Shown here piece after piece: positions 62,124-64,000 of a stretch of DNA of 64,000 nucleotides; position 1 is the stretch's first letter, and every line of letters starts with the position of its first letter. Source of the stretch: Caulobacter segnis. GTDB lineage: Bacteria; Pseudomonadota; Alphaproteobacteria; Caulobacterales; Caulobacteraceae. The translations under genes were made by a program, and so were the position numbers. Location: assembly GCF_003243465.1 (NCBI RefSeq), contig NZ_QFQZ01000013.1, positions 1 to 64,000 on the forward strand. Reading direction: 5' to 3'. The notes beneath the pieces were generated by a model. It was not told the DNA's origin, made no database searches, and saw nothing but the letters and a program-made list of their open reading frames with translations.

Positions 62124-62873
62124 ATGAGCAAGCTCGCAGGCAAGACCGCCGTGGTGACCGGCGCGTCGAAGGGTATTGGGGCCGGGATCGCCAAGGCGCT
62201 GGCGGCCGAAGGCGCGGCGGTGGCGGTCAACTACGCCTCGGACCAGGTCGGGGCCGAAAAGGTGGTCGCCGAGATCACCGCCGCCGGCGGCAAGGCGATC
62301 GCCGTTCAGGGCTCGGTCGCCAAGTCCGAGGAAGTCGTCCGGCTGTTTGAGACCGCGCAGACGGCGTTCGGAAGCCTCGACATCCTGGTCAACAACGCTG
62401 GCGTCTACGCTTTCACACCGCTGGAGGCGGTGACCGAAGCCGAGTTCAACCGCCAGTTCGACACCAACGTCTTGGGCCTGTTGCTGGCCACCCAGGAGGC
62501 GGCAAAGCGCTTTGGCCCCGAGGGCGGCAGCGTCATCAACATCAGCTCCTCGGCGGTGACCCTGGAGATCCCGGCCTTCTCGATCTACACGGCGACAAAG
62601 GCCTCGGTGGACGCCATCACCCGCGTCCTGGCCAAGGAGCTGGGGCCGCGCAAGATCCGCGTCAACGCCATCGCGCCGGGGGCCGTCGAGACCGAAGGAA
62701 CCCATACGGCCGGGATCATCGGCTCGGACTTCGAGACCCAGATCGTGGCCGGCACCGCGTTGGGCCGGATGGGCCAGACCTCGGACATCGCGTCGGTCGC
62801 CACCTTCCTGGCCTCGCCTGAGAGCTTCTGGATCACCGGCGAGGTGATCGCGGTCGCCGGCGGCAACCGCTAG
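62124..62873 (+). CDS. Short-chain dehydrogenase/reductase next to an ArsR regulator
   Basis: A 249-residue classical SDR with TGASKGIGAG, NNAGVY, the catalytic Ser and YTATK (Tyr-x3-Lys), and the conserved PGAVETEG. Best fit is a 3-oxoacyl-ACP reductase/glucose-dehydrogenase-like member. ATG at 62124 has GGAGAG 8 bases upstream. The substrate cannot be assigned; it is probably controlled by the ArsR-type protein upstream. Confidence 0.9.
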   Translation: MSKLAGKTAVVTGASKGIGAGIAKALAAEGAAVAVNYASDQVGAEKVVAEITAAGGKAIAVQGSVAKSEEVVRLFETAQTAFGSLDILVNNAGVYAFTPLEAVTEAEFNRQFDTNVLGLLLATQEAAKRFGPEGGSVINISSSAVTLEIPAFSIYTATKASVDAITRVLAKELGPRKIRVNAIAPGAVETEGTHTAGIIGSDFETQIVAGTALGRMGQTSDIASVATFLASPESFWITGEVIAVAGGNR

Positions 62874-62877
62874 ATCC

Positions 62878-63600
62878 TCAGACCATCCGATAGTGCCGCG
62901 CCAGGCGCTGCAAGGCGAGCTTCAGCACCGTCTTGCCCGTCCGGCGCGGCAGCTTCAGCGCCGACTCGGCCGCCTCCAGGGCCGAGCCCATCAGGCAGAT
63001 CCGCTCCAAGATCTCGCGCAGGCCGGGCCCGACCGCCTCAAGGGCGCGAGCGATCCTCTGGCGGGCGGCGTGGTCGCGTTCCGCCGGCGCCAGACCTGGC
63101 ATCCCGCCATCGACGCGCCCGGCGTCCCAGCGCATGGTCAGCCGTCCCTGGGCCCCCAAACGCTCGTACTCTTCCCGCAATCGCTCGCCAGCGGCGGCCT
63201 CGATCGGCGTCAGCCACGGTTGTCCATCGCGGTCGCGTCGGCGGGCCAGCCAGGCGATCGGCGACTCGCCCAGATTGCGGCGCACCGGCTTGGACGAGTC
63301 GGGCGAGGGAACCTCGGCCTCGATCACGCCCGGACGGCCGGGCGGCGGCGCGTCCGGCGCTGGCCGCGAGACCATGGTCCAGCCGCCTTGCGGACGGACC
63401 TTCAGAGTCGCTTCGCGCGCCAGGACCTGGAAGGCGGCCTCGTCCAGCGTCAGCATCACGCGCCGTCGGCGGTTGGCGCCCAGTCGAACGCCGTAGCCGC
63501 CGCCCTCCGGCGCCACCACCGCGCCCGGACGGGCCAGCAGGCGCATGGCGCGCTCGGCGTAGCGTCGCGCCTCGAGCTCCCTGTCGAACGCCTGGCTCAT
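62878..63600 (-). CDS. DUF6456 domain protein co-encoded with hdaB
   Basis: A 240-residue protein whose C-terminal half (ESPIAWLARRRDRDGQPWLTPIEAAAGERLREEYERLGAQGRLTMRW...) matches DUF6456, with a helix-turn-helix-like end (SALKLPRRTGKTVLKLALQRLARHY). It overlaps hdaB by 4 bases (ATGA). It is probably DNA-binding; a link to replication is suggested only by context. Confidence 0.85.
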   Translation of the reverse strand: MSQAFDRELEARRYAERAMRLLARPGAVVAPEGGGYGVRLGANRRRRVMLTLDEAAFQVLAREATLKVRPQGGWTMVSRPAPDAPPPGRPGVIEAEVPSPDSSKPVRRNLGESPIAWLARRRDRDGQPWLTPIEAAAGERLREEYERLGAQGRLTMRWDAGRVDGGMPGLAPAERDHAARQRIARALEAVGPGLREILERICLMGSALEAAESALKLPRRTGKTVLKLALQRLARHYRMV

Positions 63601-63968
63601 AGCGGCAGCGCCTCCGCATGGGCGGGCGCCTGGCGGAGGCAGGCCTCCAGCTCGGCTAGCCTGCGATCGAACTCGGCGTTCTCGCGCATGTCCTCGATCT
63701 TGCGGCAGGCGTGACCGCAGGTGGTGCGGTCTCGGCCGAACGCGTAGGCCACCCGGTGCAGCGGCCAGTGGAAGGTGATGTGGGTCAGATAGATGGCCAG
63801 ATGCCGCGCGCGGATGGCGGCGTTGGTCGTGCGGCGGGCCGTATTGATCTCGGCGGCCGGGATCCCGGTGGCCAGGGACACGAGTTGGGTGACGAAACCG
63901 ACCATCAGGCGGTCGCGTCGAGGATCGGGCGTGATCACCCAGATATCCTCAAGGGCATGAACCAGCAT
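63597..63968 (-). CDS. hdaB: HdaB-like DnaA domain IV protein
   Basis: A 123-residue protein matching the DNA-binding domain IV of DnaA (ARHLAIYLTHITFHWPLHRVAYAFGRDRTTCGHACRKIEDM), with no AAA+ domain. The DnaA signature GRDHTT is here GRDRTT. GGGAGGAGAG precedes ATG 63968. In C. crescentus a domain-IV-only protein of this kind, HdaB, interferes with RIDA (Hda-stimulated DnaA inactivation) and stimulates initiation. Position near divJ fits. Confidence 0.85.
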   Translation of the reverse strand: MLVHALEDIWVITPDPRRDRLMVGFVTQLVSLATGIPAAEINTARRTTNAAIRARHLAIYLTHITFHWPLHRVAYAFGRDRTTCGHACRKIEDMRENAEFDRRLAELEACLRQAPAHAEALPL

Positions 63969-64000
63969 GGCGCTCTCTCCTCCCGACCGCGAGCAGGTCG

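Overview
The window is a GC-rich chromosomal segment of an alphaproteobacterium, almost certainly a Caulobacter species. The marker genes are cckA downstream of fliQ-fliR-flhB, a divJ-type kinase, an hdaB-like DnaA domain IV protein, CtrA boxes (TTAA-N7-TTAA), a sigma-54 promoter, several TonB-dependent receptors and many TTG/GTG or leaderless-looking starts. No tRNA, rRNA, CRISPR array, insertion sequence or intact prophage was seen. Coding density is high and base composition looks even.

Layout. 1-6.6 kb is a GlcNAc/glycan catabolic block: a PTS fusion protein, a GntR regulator, a SIS-domain deaminase, nagA and a GH92 alpha-mannosidase. 6.6-10.6 kb is an ECF sigma / FecR / STN-TonB receptor transduction set. 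10.8-15.0 kb is a tight plus-strand cassette: thermostable-hemolysin-like protein, AMP-forming ligase homologue, heme-oxygenase-like diiron protein, SDR and a secreted TPR protein, followed convergently by another TonB receptor. 17-21 kb holds a dienelactone hydrolase, a glycosylasparaginase with a divergent cutC, and a PL10 pectate lyase. 21.3-25.8 kb is a complete, divergently split yjfIJKLMC-type envelope-stress locus (PspA homologue, ATP-grasp ligase, DUF350, DUF1190, DUF2491, DUF2170). 26-33 kb holds a phosphatase, 5-oxoprolinase, a GDT1-family transporter under a yybP-ykoY manganese riboswitch, an orphan DUF2793 tail-type protein and a nitronate monooxygenase. 33.6-39.4 kb is methylmalonyl-CoA mutase (two subunits) and MeaB. 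39.4-47 kb covers a soluble PAS chemoreceptor, a membrane-tethered LuxR protein, cckA and flagellar export genes. 47-48.6 kb is an arsR-aqpS-arsC operon. 49-55.7 kb contains a large helical-repeat protein, a promoter region rich in CtrA boxes, methylglyoxal synthase, a Tat-exported aminotransferase and prfC. 55.7-64 kb holds divJ, a small soluble histidine kinase, sufE, trhO, an ArsR-SDR pair and hdaB with a DUF6456 gene.

Themes. The outer regions link glycan scavenging (GH92, glycosylasparaginase, nag genes, TonB receptors) to metal and envelope homeostasis (Mn riboswitch, arsenic operon, PspA/yjf locus). The right half carries a concentration of cell-cycle genes (cckA, divJ, hdaB, CtrA-controlled promoters). 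The least understood parts are the hemolysin-like/ligase/diiron-protein cassette and the yjf locus, whose first protein carries an extra DNA-binding-like N-terminus facing a tandem-repeat operator. Five convergent gene pairs end on a shared CTAG, an unusual architectural habit of this segment.
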